Below are positions 42,080-49,550 of a stretch of 64,000 nucleotides of DNA, piece by piece (the stretch's first letter is position 1; every line of letters begins with the position of its first letter). Source of the stretch: Micromonospora pattaloongensis. Lineage in GTDB: Bacteria > Actinomycetota > Actinomycetes > Mycobacteriales > Micromonosporaceae. The position numbers were made by a program, and so were the translations under genes. Below the pieces are notes generated by a model. That model was not told where the DNA came from, did not search any database, and saw only the letters and a program-made list of their open reading frames with translations. The stretch lies in NCBI RefSeq assembly GCF_900107255.1, contig NZ_FNPH01000009.1, forward strand, positions 1 through 64,000. Direction: 5' to 3'.

Positions 42080-42847
42080 ATGACCAGTAGCAATCTGGCC
42101 ACTCAGCCCGGGACGACCGCGCGCGCCGTCGCCGCCGGCGTCGAACGGGCCCGCAAGGCGTACGGCAGCGACAGCGCCGCCGTGGTCGCGCTCGACGACG
42201 TCACCGTCGACTTCGCCGCCGGTGCGTTCACCGCCATCATGGGACCGTCCGGGTCCGGCAAATCCACGCTGCTGCACTGCCTCGCCGGCCTGGACACGCT
42301 GACCTCCGGTCGGGCGTACATCGGCGACACCGACCTGGCCACGCTCTCGGACAACCAGCTCACCCTGCTGCGGCGCGACCGGCTCGGCTTCGTCTTCCAG
42401 GCCTTCAACCTGCTGCCCACGTTGACCGCCGAGGAGAACATCACGCTCCCGGCCGACCTGGCCGGGCGTCGCGTGGACCGCGCGTGGTTCGACCAGATCA
42501 TCGACACGCTGCGGCTGCACGACCGGCTGACGCACCGCCCGGCGCAGCTCTCCGGCGGCCAGCAGCAGCGGGTGGCGGTGGCCCGGGCGCTGGCCTCGAA
42601 GCCCGACGTCGTCTTCGGCGACGAGCCGACCGGCGCGCTCGACTCCCGGACCAGCGCCGAACTGCTCGGGTTCTTCCGGTCCGCGGTCGACGACCTCGGG
42701 CAGACCGTGGTGATGGTGACGCACGACCCGATCGCGGCCTCCTACGCCGACCGGGTCATCTTCCTCGCCGACGGCCGGATCGTCGACGAGATGACCGGTC
42801 CGACCCGCGACGGCGTGCTGGAGACGATGAAGCGGCTGGGAGACTGA
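42080..42847 (+). CDS. ABC transporter ATP-binding protein, MacB/LolD type
   Basis: A 255-residue nucleotide-binding protein. Walker A is GPSGSGKST, Q-loop FQAFNLLPTLTAEEN, signature LSGGQQQRVAVARAL, Walker B DVVFGDEPTGALD and H-loop VTHD. The N-terminal 20 residues are a variable extension. The FQAFNLLP/TAEEN wording is typical of the MacB/LolD exporters that pair with FtsX-like permeases, and the permease gene starts one base after this stop. Substrate could be an antimicrobial peptide, siderophore or lipid; tight dyad control of the promoter suggests a drug-efflux role. Confidence 0.95.
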   Translation: MTSSNLATQPGTTARAVAAGVERARKAYGSDSAAVVALDDVTVDFAAGAFTAIMGPSGSGKSTLLHCLAGLDTLTSGRAYIGDTDLATLSDNQLTLLRRDRLGFVFQAFNLLPTLTAEENITLPADLAGRRVDRAWFDQIIDTLRLHDRLTHRPAQLSGGQQQRVAVARALASKPDVVFGDEPTGALDSRTSAELLGFFRSAVDDLGQTVVMVTHDPIAASYADRVIFLADGRIVDEMTGPTRDGVLETMKRLGD

Positions 42848-42848
42848 C

Positions 42849-45380
42849 GTGCTCAAGCTCTCCCTGCGCAACCTCCTCGCGCACAAGCTGCGACTGCTGC
42901 TCACGGTCGCGGCCGTCACCCTCGGCGTGGCGTTCGTGTCGGGCACGTTCGTGCTCTCCGACACCATGGGCAAGGCGTTCGACCAGCTCTACGCGGGCCT
43001 CGCCAAGGGCATCGACGTCAACGTCCGGGCCAAGGCGGCCTACACCGACATCAGCACGCAGGGGCAGACACGGCCGATCGACGAGTCGGTCGTCGAGACC
43101 GTACGGCAGGTCCCCGGGGTGGACGCGGCCGAGGGCTCGGTGACCGGCTTCGCGCTGATCCTCGATAAGCAGGGCAAGCCGGTGCAGCCCGGCGGCGCGC
43201 CGACGCTGGGCGCCAGCTTGAGCGCGGACCGCAGCGTGACGGGCGCCTTCAGCTTCCGCGCGGGTGGCCCGGCGACCCGCCCCGACCAGGTGGTCATCGA
43301 CGCTGGCAGCGCGAAGAAGGTCGGTTACCGGGTCGGCGACCGGGTGAAGATCGTCTTCCAGGACAGCACCCGCGAGTTCACGCTGGTCGGCATCTCGGGC
43401 TTCGGCGACAGCGACAGCATGGCGGGCGCCACCCTCGCGTCCTTCGAGAAGCGGACCGCCCAGGAGCTGCTCGGGAAGGTCGGCAAGATCGATGAGGTCG
43501 GGGTCCGGGCCGAATCCGGGGTCAGCGCCGAGGAGCTGCGCGACCGGATCGCCACGGTCCTGCCGGCCGGCGTCGAGGCGATCACCTCGCAGGACGCGGC
43601 GGACCAGAACGCCAAGGCCGTCCGCGACGGTCTCGGCATCTTCACCACGGTGCTGCTGGTCTTCGCCGCGGTCTCGCTGCTGGTGGGCTCGTTCGTCATC
43701 TGGAACACCTTCAACGTGCTGGTCGCCCAGCGCCGCCGCGAGGTCGCGCTGCTACGCGCGGTCGGGGCGGTACGCCGCCAGGTCCTCGGCGGCATCGTCA
43801 TCGAGGCGATCGTGGTGGGGCTGGTCTCCGCCGCGCTCGGCATCGGCGCCGGTGTCGGTCTCGCCGTCGGCATCCGCGGGCTGCTGAAGGCGATCGGCAT
43901 CGAGGTCCCGACCACCACGGCGGTGGTCGCGCCGCGTACGGTCGTCGCGGCGCTGCTGGTCGGCGTCGTGGTGACCGTCGGCGCGGCGGTCATCCCGTCG
44001 TGGAAGGCGACCCGGGTCGCCCCGATCGAGGCGCTGCGGCAGGCCACCCCCGTCACCGGACGCATCGGGCGGGCACGGCAGATCGCCGGCCTGGTTCTGC
44101 TGCTCGCCGGCGCCGCGGGGCTGGTCGCCGCCGCCGTGGCCGGCAACCAGCCCGGGCTGACCGGGCTGAGCACCCTGGTGGCGTTCGCCGGCCTCGTCAC
44201 GGCCGGCCCGCTGCTGGCCCGCGGCATCGCCCGGCTGGCCGATCGGGGTCGCCCCGGCGGCGGCTGGCGCATCGCCGCCCGCAACGTCGGCCGGGCCCCG
44301 AAGCGCGCCGCCGCGACCGCGCTGGCCCTGACCATCGGTCTCGCGGTCGTCTGCGCCGTCTCGGTGACCGCCTCCTCCACGAAGGTGTCGGTCGCGGACT
44401 CGGTGAACGGCGGCAACCGCTCGGACCTGATCCTCAAGCCGACCGCGGCCCAGGGCGGCGGCATCAGCCCGGCCGCCGCGCAGATCCTGCGGGCGCGGCC
44501 GGACGTGTCGACCGTGGTCGAGATGCGGTTCAGCGGCGCCCAGGTCAACGGCGTGAACGGCTTCGTCGCCGGCGTCGACGCCGCCGGGATCGCCGGCGTC
44601 GCGGACCTCGGCATCCGCTCCGGCGCGCTCGCCGATTTCCGGGACGGCACGCTGCTGCTGTCGACGAAGCAGGCCAAGGCGATCGGCGCGACGGTGGGCG
44701 ACACGCTGACCGTGACCTTCCCGGAGACCGGCGCCACCCGCCTGCGGGTCGCGGCGACGTTCGAGCGGGAGTCGCTCATCGGCACCGGGTACGTGCTGAC
44801 GCTGCCCGACTACGCGCGGCACGTCACCTCCCGGCTGGACGCCGCGATCCTCGTCAAGGCGGCGCCCGGGGTGGACCGGGCGCAGGTCAAGACGGCGGTC
44901 ACCGCCGTGCTGAGCGGATACCCGAACGTCAAGGTCAGCGATCCCGCCGAGCTGACGAAGGACGCCCAGGCGTCGGTGAACCAACTGCTCGGCATCGTCA
45001 CGGCGCTGCTGCTGCTCGCGGTCATCGTGGCCGTGCTCGGCATCGTCAACACGCTGGTGCTCTCGGTCGTCGAGCGCACCCGCGAGCTGGGGCTGATGCG
45101 CGCGGTCGGGGCGACGCGGCGGCAGGTCCGCACGGTCGTCCGCCGCGAGTCGGTGCTCATGTCGCTGCTCGGCGCGCTCGCCGGCGTCGCGCTCGGCACC
45201 GGCGCCGGGGTGGCGCTGGCCCGGTCGCTCGCCGCGGAGGGCATCACCGCGGTGAGCGTGCCGGTGGGCACCCTGCTGACGTACCTCGTCGTCGCGGCGC
45301 TGGTCGGGGTGCTGGCCGCGATCGGGCCGGCCCGGCGCGCCAGCCGGGTCGACGTGCTGCGCGCGATCAGCTCCGAGTAA
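42849..45380 (+). CDS. FtsX-like ABC permease
   Basis: An 843-residue permease with two FtsX/MacB modules. The first has a helix at about 13-38, an extracytoplasmic domain (to about 255) and three helices (about 260-390). The second repeats this pattern with three helices near the end. Both cytoplasmic motifs are present: RRREVALLRAVGAVRRQV and ERTRELGLMRAVGATRRQVRTVVRRE. The GTG start follows the ATPase stop by one base. Such permeases usually work by mechanotransmission, exporting substrates or controlling extracellular partners. A strong terminator follows the stop. Confidence 0.93.
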   Translation: MLKLSLRNLLAHKLRLLLTVAAVTLGVAFVSGTFVLSDTMGKAFDQLYAGLAKGIDVNVRAKAAYTDISTQGQTRPIDESVVETVRQVPGVDAAEGSVTGFALILDKQGKPVQPGGAPTLGASLSADRSVTGAFSFRAGGPATRPDQVVIDAGSAKKVGYRVGDRVKIVFQDSTREFTLVGISGFGDSDSMAGATLASFEKRTAQELLGKVGKIDEVGVRAESGVSAEELRDRIATVLPAGVEAITSQDAADQNAKAVRDGLGIFTTVLLVFAAVSLLVGSFVIWNTFNVLVAQRRREVALLRAVGAVRRQVLGGIVIEAIVVGLVSAALGIGAGVGLAVGIRGLLKAIGIEVPTTTAVVAPRTVVAALLVGVVVTVGAAVIPSWKATRVAPIEALRQATPVTGRIGRARQIAGLVLLLAGAAGLVAAAVAGNQPGLTGLSTLVAFAGLVTAGPLLARGIARLADRGRPGGGWRIAARNVGRAPKRAAATALALTIGLAVVCAVSVTASSTKVSVADSVNGGNRSDLILKPTAAQGGGISPAAAQILRARPDVSTVVEMRFSGAQVNGVNGFVAGVDAAGIAGVADLGIRSGALADFRDGTLLLSTKQAKAIGATVGDTLTVTFPETGATRLRVAATFERESLIGTGYVLTLPDYARHVTSRLDAAILVKAAPGVDRAQVKTAVTAVLSGYPNVKVSDPAELTKDAQASVNQLLGIVTALLLLAVIVAVLGIVNTLVLSVVERTRELGLMRAVGATRRQVRTVVRRESVLMSLLGALAGVALGTGAGVALARSLAAEGITAVSVPVGTLLTYLVVAALVGVLAAIGPARRASRVDVLRAISSE

Positions 45381-45398
45381 CCCGCCCCGCCACGTCAT

Positions 45399-45433
45399 CG
45401 GGCCCGCTCCGGCAATCCGCCGGGGCGGGCCCG
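45399..45433 (+). terminator. Terminator of the ABC exporter operon
   Basis: 15-bp arms (45399-45413 and 45419-45433) with one G-T pair and a 5-base loop, 18 bp after the permease stop. Confidence 0.9.
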
Positions 45434-45535
45434 ACCGCGTCCGCCGCCGCTTGCGGCGTCGACCCGTTAGCTCGGCCGGAACCCGGGTACCCGCCGTGCA
45501 CGCGTCCCCGCGCCGGGACGCTCGAGCCACCGGGG

Positions 45536-45886
45536 GTGGGATTGTCTGGGCTGCCACGCGCCGGCCGGGACACCTACGTCCTGCGCGGGTTGCTGCACTG
45601 CGACCCCTGTGGCCAGCTGATGATCCCGACCTGCACCTCCACCGGCGGCCGCTACTACGGCTGCCCGCACCGCGACTGTCCCCGGATGCTCGTGCCGGCC
45701 GACCGGACCGAGGCGCGGGTCTGGCAGGAGTACGTGCGCGGCGCCGCGGACGCCGCGGGAACGCCGGAGCCGGGACGGCACGAGCTGCTGGTCGCCGCGC
45801 TGCGGCGGGTGACCGTCGGGGCGGCCCCCGACGACCTCCACTACCACTGGCGCCCCGGCCGCGGCGGCGCGCACACCACGGAGTAG
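45536..45886 (+). CDS. Free-standing recombinase zinc beta-ribbon protein
   Basis: A 116-residue protein that looks like only the zinc-ribbon part of a large serine recombinase: DTYVLRGLLHCDPCGQLMIPTCTSTGGRYYGCPHRDCPRMLVPADRTEARVWQEY, with Cys pairs CDPC and CPHRDC. The preceding RDTYVLRG and following VPADRTEARVW match the family. There is no catalytic resolvase domain. GTG 45536 is the only plausible start but has a weak ribosome-binding site. Short ORFs like this recur in Micromonosporaceae; whether they are relics or functional DNA-binding proteins is unknown. It is 103 bp past the ABC terminator. Confidence 0.7.
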   Translation: MGLSGLPRAGRDTYVLRGLLHCDPCGQLMIPTCTSTGGRYYGCPHRDCPRMLVPADRTEARVWQEYVRGAADAAGTPEPGRHELLVAALRRVTVGAAPDDLHYHWRPGRGGAHTTE

Positions 45887-45951
45887 CGCACATGATGCCA
45901 ACTGCCACGATCGCCGACGACCTCCCGCCCCGAACGGGAGAATCCCGAGGT

Positions 45952-46719
45952 ATGGCGCTGGGACGGCGGTGGACGTGGCTCGCGGTGCTGGGGGTCGGAC
46001 TGCTCCTCTACTTCCTGGTGCTGTCCACCCTGGTCGCCACGCAGAACCCCAACCTCGTGCCCGTCATGCTCCTGCTCGGCGCGACCGTGATCCCGGCCGC
46101 GTTCGTGACGTTCATGGCGAACCGGGCCCCGACCTGGCAGGTTTCCGCGCCCACGCTCGCGGCGTTCGCGCTCTTCGGCGGGGTCCTCGGCGCGGTTATG
46201 GCCGGTCTGCTCGAATACAACACCCTGCGCCACCTGCAGTGGTTCCCGGCGCTGCTGGTCGCCGTGATCGAAGAGGCGGTGAAGCTGGCGATCCCGGCGG
46301 CGGTGCTGTTCACGCGCTGGCTGGGGCGACCGGGACGGATGGCCGACGGGCTGGTGGTCGGCGCCGCCACCGGCGCCGGTTTCGCGGCGCTGGAGACCAT
46401 GGGGTACGCCTTCGTGGTGCTACTGGACTCCAAAGGGGACGTTGGCGCGGTGGAGGTCACGCTGTTCCTGCGGGGACTGCTCGCCTCCGCCGCGCACCTG
46501 GCGTGGACCGGCGTCGCCGGCGCCGCGTTGTGGCGGGTCTACCTGCACGGCGGGCGGACCCGCCTGATCTCGTTGATCGCGGCCTTCATCGGCGTGGTCG
46601 CGCTGCACACGATCTGGAACGCCGTTCCCGGACCGCTCACCTTCGTCGTGGTCGCGGCGGTCTCGATCGGCTGGCTGCTCTGGGAGCTGCACCGCAGCCG
46701 CACGCCCGAGGAGGCGTGA
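45952..46719 (+). CDS. PrsW-family intramembrane metalloprotease
   Basis: A 255-residue membrane protein with about seven helices. The PrsW zinc motifs are present: VIEEAVKLAIPAAVL (Glu-Glu-x2-Lys), GAGFAALETMGYAF and two later His residues (AHLAWTGVAGA and ALHTIWN). PrsW proteases cut anti-sigma factors or related membrane proteins. The frame opens at 45892, but those extra codons have low GC at third positions, so ATG 45952, with GGGAG about 11 bases upstream, is preferred. No anti-sigma gene is nearby, so the substrate is unknown. Confidence 0.88.
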   Translation: MALGRRWTWLAVLGVGLLLYFLVLSTLVATQNPNLVPVMLLLGATVIPAAFVTFMANRAPTWQVSAPTLAAFALFGGVLGAVMAGLLEYNTLRHLQWFPALLVAVIEEAVKLAIPAAVLFTRWLGRPGRMADGLVVGAATGAGFAALETMGYAFVVLLDSKGDVGAVEVTLFLRGLLASAAHLAWTGVAGAALWRVYLHGGRTRLISLIAAFIGVVALHTIWNAVPGPLTFVVVAAVSIGWLLWELHRSRTPEEA

Positions 46720-46732
46720 CGCGCTCGTCGCC

Positions 46733-47719
46733 TCACTCCGGCGCCGGGCCCGCCGCGCCGCCGGCACGGTCCGGTTCGCAGTCGTCCCGGCCCCGCGGCG
46801 GCGCCGCGTCCACCCGGTCCCGCAGCGTCTCCCCCGCGGGCGTCGTAGCGGCCACGACGAGCCCGCGGGGCGGCTCGGCGGCGACGAGCGGCCGCGGGGC
46901 GCACGCCGGATAGTCGGAGAGGGCGCTCGGAGCGGAAAGGATCGCGTCGGCGCGGCGCGGGTCGCCGACCAGCACCGGCCAGGCACGCACGTTGACACAG
47001 TCGCGGGCGGCCGGGCCGGCCCAGGCCGGCGGGTCCAGCATGGACAGAAACCGGCCGGCCGTGACGACCAGTACGACGTGCGTGCCGAGCAGGGCCCGGC
47101 GCAGCACCGCGTCGCGTGGCGCCTCGTAGTCCCGCCACGGCAGGTCGTTGTGCACCTCGACCCGCAGCCGCAGCGCGCCGTGCGGCCCGTCGAGACGATG
47201 AGCGCCGACCTCCAGCGCGCCGGAGATCGGCCAGCGACGGCGGACCAGCCGGGCCGTGGGGCGACGTGCGGAGAGCGTCTCTGTCTCCTGCCCGCCGGGC
47301 ACCGTGAACGGCACCCGGCGTACGCCCCGGGGCAGCTCCGCCACGGGCAGCGCGACGTCCACCTCCCGCTCGACCGCCTCGTCCCAGCCGGCGAAACGGG
47401 TGCCCGCCACCCACGCCGACGGCACCGGCCGGTACCGTCCGTCCGCGTCCGCCAGCTCGACGCCGCGCGACTGGGCCTGCAGGAACCGCAGCCGGATCCG
47501 CAGCGTCGCGTCCGGAACGGGCAGCAGCAGGCACTCCGTCTGCGCGCTGTCGTGCTCGCCGCTCTGCCGCCGCGCCCCCGGCGGCACCAGCACACCGAGC
47601 TGATGGCGCTCGCCGCGGTCGCGCTGCCCGGCACGGTACGGGAATCGCAGGTAGCCGGCGTAGAACGTGCCGTCGGCGATCGCCGTGGCCTGCCGCAGCA
47701 CGTCGGTGGTGCGGTGCAC
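46733..47719 (-). CDS. Unrecognised conserved-looking protein
   Basis: A 328-residue protein I cannot assign. It begins RQATAIADGTFYAGYLRFPYR, then RHQLGVLVPPGA and QTECLLLPVPDATLRIRLRFLQAQ, then alternating beta-type segments and LRLRVEVHNDLPW, with a Pro/Arg-rich tail. No signal peptide or membrane helix. It reminds me of a hypothetical protein found in actinobacterial NiFe-hydrogenase clusters, but there is no hydrogenase or hyp gene here and I cannot confirm it. It follows the two SIS genes by 50 bp on the same strand, so it is likely their partner. GTG start with GGGAGGGAG upstream. Confidence 0.6.
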   Translation of the reverse strand: MHRTTDVLRQATAIADGTFYAGYLRFPYRAGQRDRGERHQLGVLVPPGARRQSGEHDSAQTECLLLPVPDATLRIRLRFLQAQSRGVELADADGRYRPVPSAWVAGTRFAGWDEAVEREVDVALPVAELPRGVRRVPFTVPGGQETETLSARRPTARLVRRRWPISGALEVGAHRLDGPHGALRLRVEVHNDLPWRDYEAPRDAVLRRALLGTHVVLVVTAGRFLSMLDPPAWAGPAARDCVNVRAWPVLVGDPRRADAILSAPSALSDYPACAPRPLVAAEPPRGLVVAATTPAGETLRDRVDAAPPRGRDDCEPDRAGGAAGPAPE

Positions 47720-47769
47720 GTCGCACTCCCTCCCGCGCCCACGGCGCCCTGCCCGCCGCGGCCGGTACC

Positions 47770-48504
47770 TCAGCCCCGTCCCACCTCACGCAGCGTCAGC
47801 TCCCACAGCGCGTGGCAGATCGTCGTCTGCGCCTCCTGCACGCGCTGCGGCGATGGCGACGGGACCACGAACAGGTAGTCGACACTGTCCAGTTCCGCCA
47901 TGAGGCCCCCGTCGTGCCCGGTGATCGCGACCGTGAGCATCCCGCGCCGGTCCGCCGCCTCGAACCCGCGCACCAGGCTGGCGGAACCGCCGCCGGTGCA
48001 GATCCCGACCGCGATGTCACGGGCCCGGCCGAGCGCGGCCACCTGCCGGGAGAAGACCGAGTCGCAGCCCACTCCGGTGCTCGGGGGCGTGACCGCCGCC
48101 ACGTCGGTGGTCAGCGCGAACGCCGGCATGGCGCGGAAGACGCCCTCGGACCGTGCGTCCCGGGGGCACAGGAACAGTCGCACCAGCTCCTGCGCGTCCG
48201 TGGCGCTGACGCCGTTGGCGAAGGCGAGGAGACGCCCGCCGGCGGTGAACGAGGCCGCCATTGAGCGCGCACACGCCGCCAACCGATCGGCGTCGCGTTC
48301 CAGGACCGTACGGCGCAGCGCCACAATCTCGTCGATCCGCTCCGCGGCGGCGCGGCGGACCCCCGCCAACACCGCGTCGAGGTCGCCGTGCTGCGCGGTG
48401 AGGAAGGGATAGAGCGGCACGTTGAGGCTCGCGTCGCCGGCCACCCCGGTGGGACCGGCGCCGTCCCGGTCACGCGGACGCGGCTCGGACCCGGGCGCGG
48501 TCAT
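47770..48504 (-). CDS. SIS-domain protein, GmhA-like, copy 2
   Basis: A 244-residue SIS (sugar isomerase) protein resembling D-sedoheptulose-7-phosphate isomerase. Conserved stretches are GGRLLAFANGVSATDAQELVRLFLCP (phosphate-binding), DSVFSRQVAALGRARDIAVGICTGGGSASLVRGF and TVAITGHDGGLMAELDSVDYLFVVPS. The N-terminal 25 residues are a variable tail. The ATG overlaps the stop of the first SIS gene (ATGA), preceded by GGAGGCGC. GmhA uses an active-site Glu/His pair; neither is in an obvious place, so activity is uncertain. Two diverged SIS subunits could make a heteromer. Confidence 0.8.
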   Translation of the reverse strand: MTAPGSEPRPRDRDGAGPTGVAGDASLNVPLYPFLTAQHGDLDAVLAGVRRAAAERIDEIVALRRTVLERDADRLAACARSMAASFTAGGRLLAFANGVSATDAQELVRLFLCPRDARSEGVFRAMPAFALTTDVAAVTPPSTGVGCDSVFSRQVAALGRARDIAVGICTGGGSASLVRGFEAADRRGMLTVAITGHDGGLMAELDSVDYLFVVPSPSPQRVQEAQTTICHALWELTLREVGRG

Positions 48505-49118
48505 GACAGCGCCTCCGTTCCGGGCACGCGCGGTTGCTCCAGGAACACCTGCACCAGCTCCGCGAGGATGTGGTAAATCGTCACGTGGCCCTCCTTGACC
48601 ACCTGTGGGTCGTGGGAGCGCACGATCAGCAGATGGTCCACGCTGGCCAGTGCCGCAAGGTCGCCGCCGTCGCCGCCGGTGAGCCCCACGGTGAGCAGGC
48701 CGGCCGCGCGCGCGGCCCGCAGGCCGCGCAGCACGCTGTCGGAGTGGCCGTCGGTGGAGATCCCGAGCGCGACGTCGTCCGCGGCGGCGACCACGGGGAT
48801 CTGCCGGGCGAAGATCTCCGGCAGCCCCGAGCGCTCCGCGATCCCGGTCAGCGTCGCGACGTCCGCGGTGAGTGAGATCGCCGGTAGCGGGCGGGTCCCG
48901 GCGACGGCCGGGTGAACGAACTCGGCGGCGACGTGGGCGGCGTCGGTGCTCGCCGCGCCCGTGCCGAAGACGATCAGCTTGCCCCCGCGCTGCAACCGCA
49001 GCGCCATCGCGTGGCAGGCCCGTGCGATGGCCTCCGCGTCGTCGGCCACTCCGGCGACCGGCGCCACCCGCCGGTCGAAGATCTCGGCGACGCTGAGCTC
49101 GTCCGCCGACCGCCCCAT
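48501..49118 (-). CDS. SIS-domain protein, GmhA-like, copy 1
   Basis: A 205-residue SIS protein, shorter and closer to GmhA than copy 2. Motifs are GGKLIVFGTGAASTDAAHVAAEFVHP, FARQIPVVAAADDVALGISTDGHSDSVLRGL and TVGLTGGDGGDLAALASVDHLLIVRS. QVVKEGHVTIYHILAELVQ near the end has a His at the position of the GmhA catalytic region. Product of a canonical enzyme would be heptose or similar sugar phosphate isomerisation; actinomycetes lack LPS heptose, so another role is likely. It is the first gene of a leftward trio, divergent from the P-type ATPase. Confidence 0.83.
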   Translation of the reverse strand: MGRSADELSVAEIFDRRVAPVAGVADDAEAIARACHAMALRLQRGGKLIVFGTGAASTDAAHVAAEFVHPAVAGTRPLPAISLTADVATLTGIAERSGLPEIFARQIPVVAAADDVALGISTDGHSDSVLRGLRAARAAGLLTVGLTGGDGGDLAALASVDHLLIVRSHDPQVVKEGHVTIYHILAELVQVFLEQPRVPGTEALS

Positions 49119-49550
49119 CGCGGCCCCCTTCCCCCGCCTTCGGCGAAGACCGGATGGCGGGTCCACCGCCTGCCCCCGGTACGGCTCGCCGGCTGAGCGT
49201 GCTGCGCGATCGGCTCCGACTGTATGCCGACCATCGGTGGGCGTCGGGCGAGTCCCGGAAAGTCGCCCCGATCGGCCCGAGCACGCCCGCCAGCCCAGTC
49301 GGGCACGGCGGGCATGGCGGCCACGGCGCAGACCGTGAAAGCGTCTCGGATCGCGGCGGTCGGCCGATATGGTGAGCCTGCGCGCCACATTCGGCGGCCC
49401 GTGGCGGCCGCGGCGGACTTCCTCTTCCCCGGTTGGCTGTTCGAGCGGGCCTGCCCGCGCCACGCCGCGACGCATCCACATCGGCTCGGCAGCGCCGCTC
49501 CCGGCGGCCGCGGCAAGGTGTACCCGACGAGCGAGCAGGAATCGGCGAAG
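49119..49550. other. Divergent intergenic region, SIS operon / P-type ATPase
   Basis: 432 bp. An open frame runs through it in phase with the ATPase from an ATG at 49247-type positions, but third-position composition and lack of family resemblance make it non-coding in my view. It should hold promoters for both directions; no convincing operator dyad was seen. Confidence 0.5.

Noticed and set aside
45892-45951. Earlier ATG for the PrsW gene
   Set aside because: The twenty extra codons have many A/T third positions (CCA, ACT, CGA, GGA, GAA, GGT), unlike the genes here, so the later ATG is preferred.
49224-49550. 109-codon N-terminal extension of the P-type ATPase
   Set aside because: No recognisable domain and poor ribosome-binding sites; I cannot fully exclude it, since CtpI proteins have variable N-termini.
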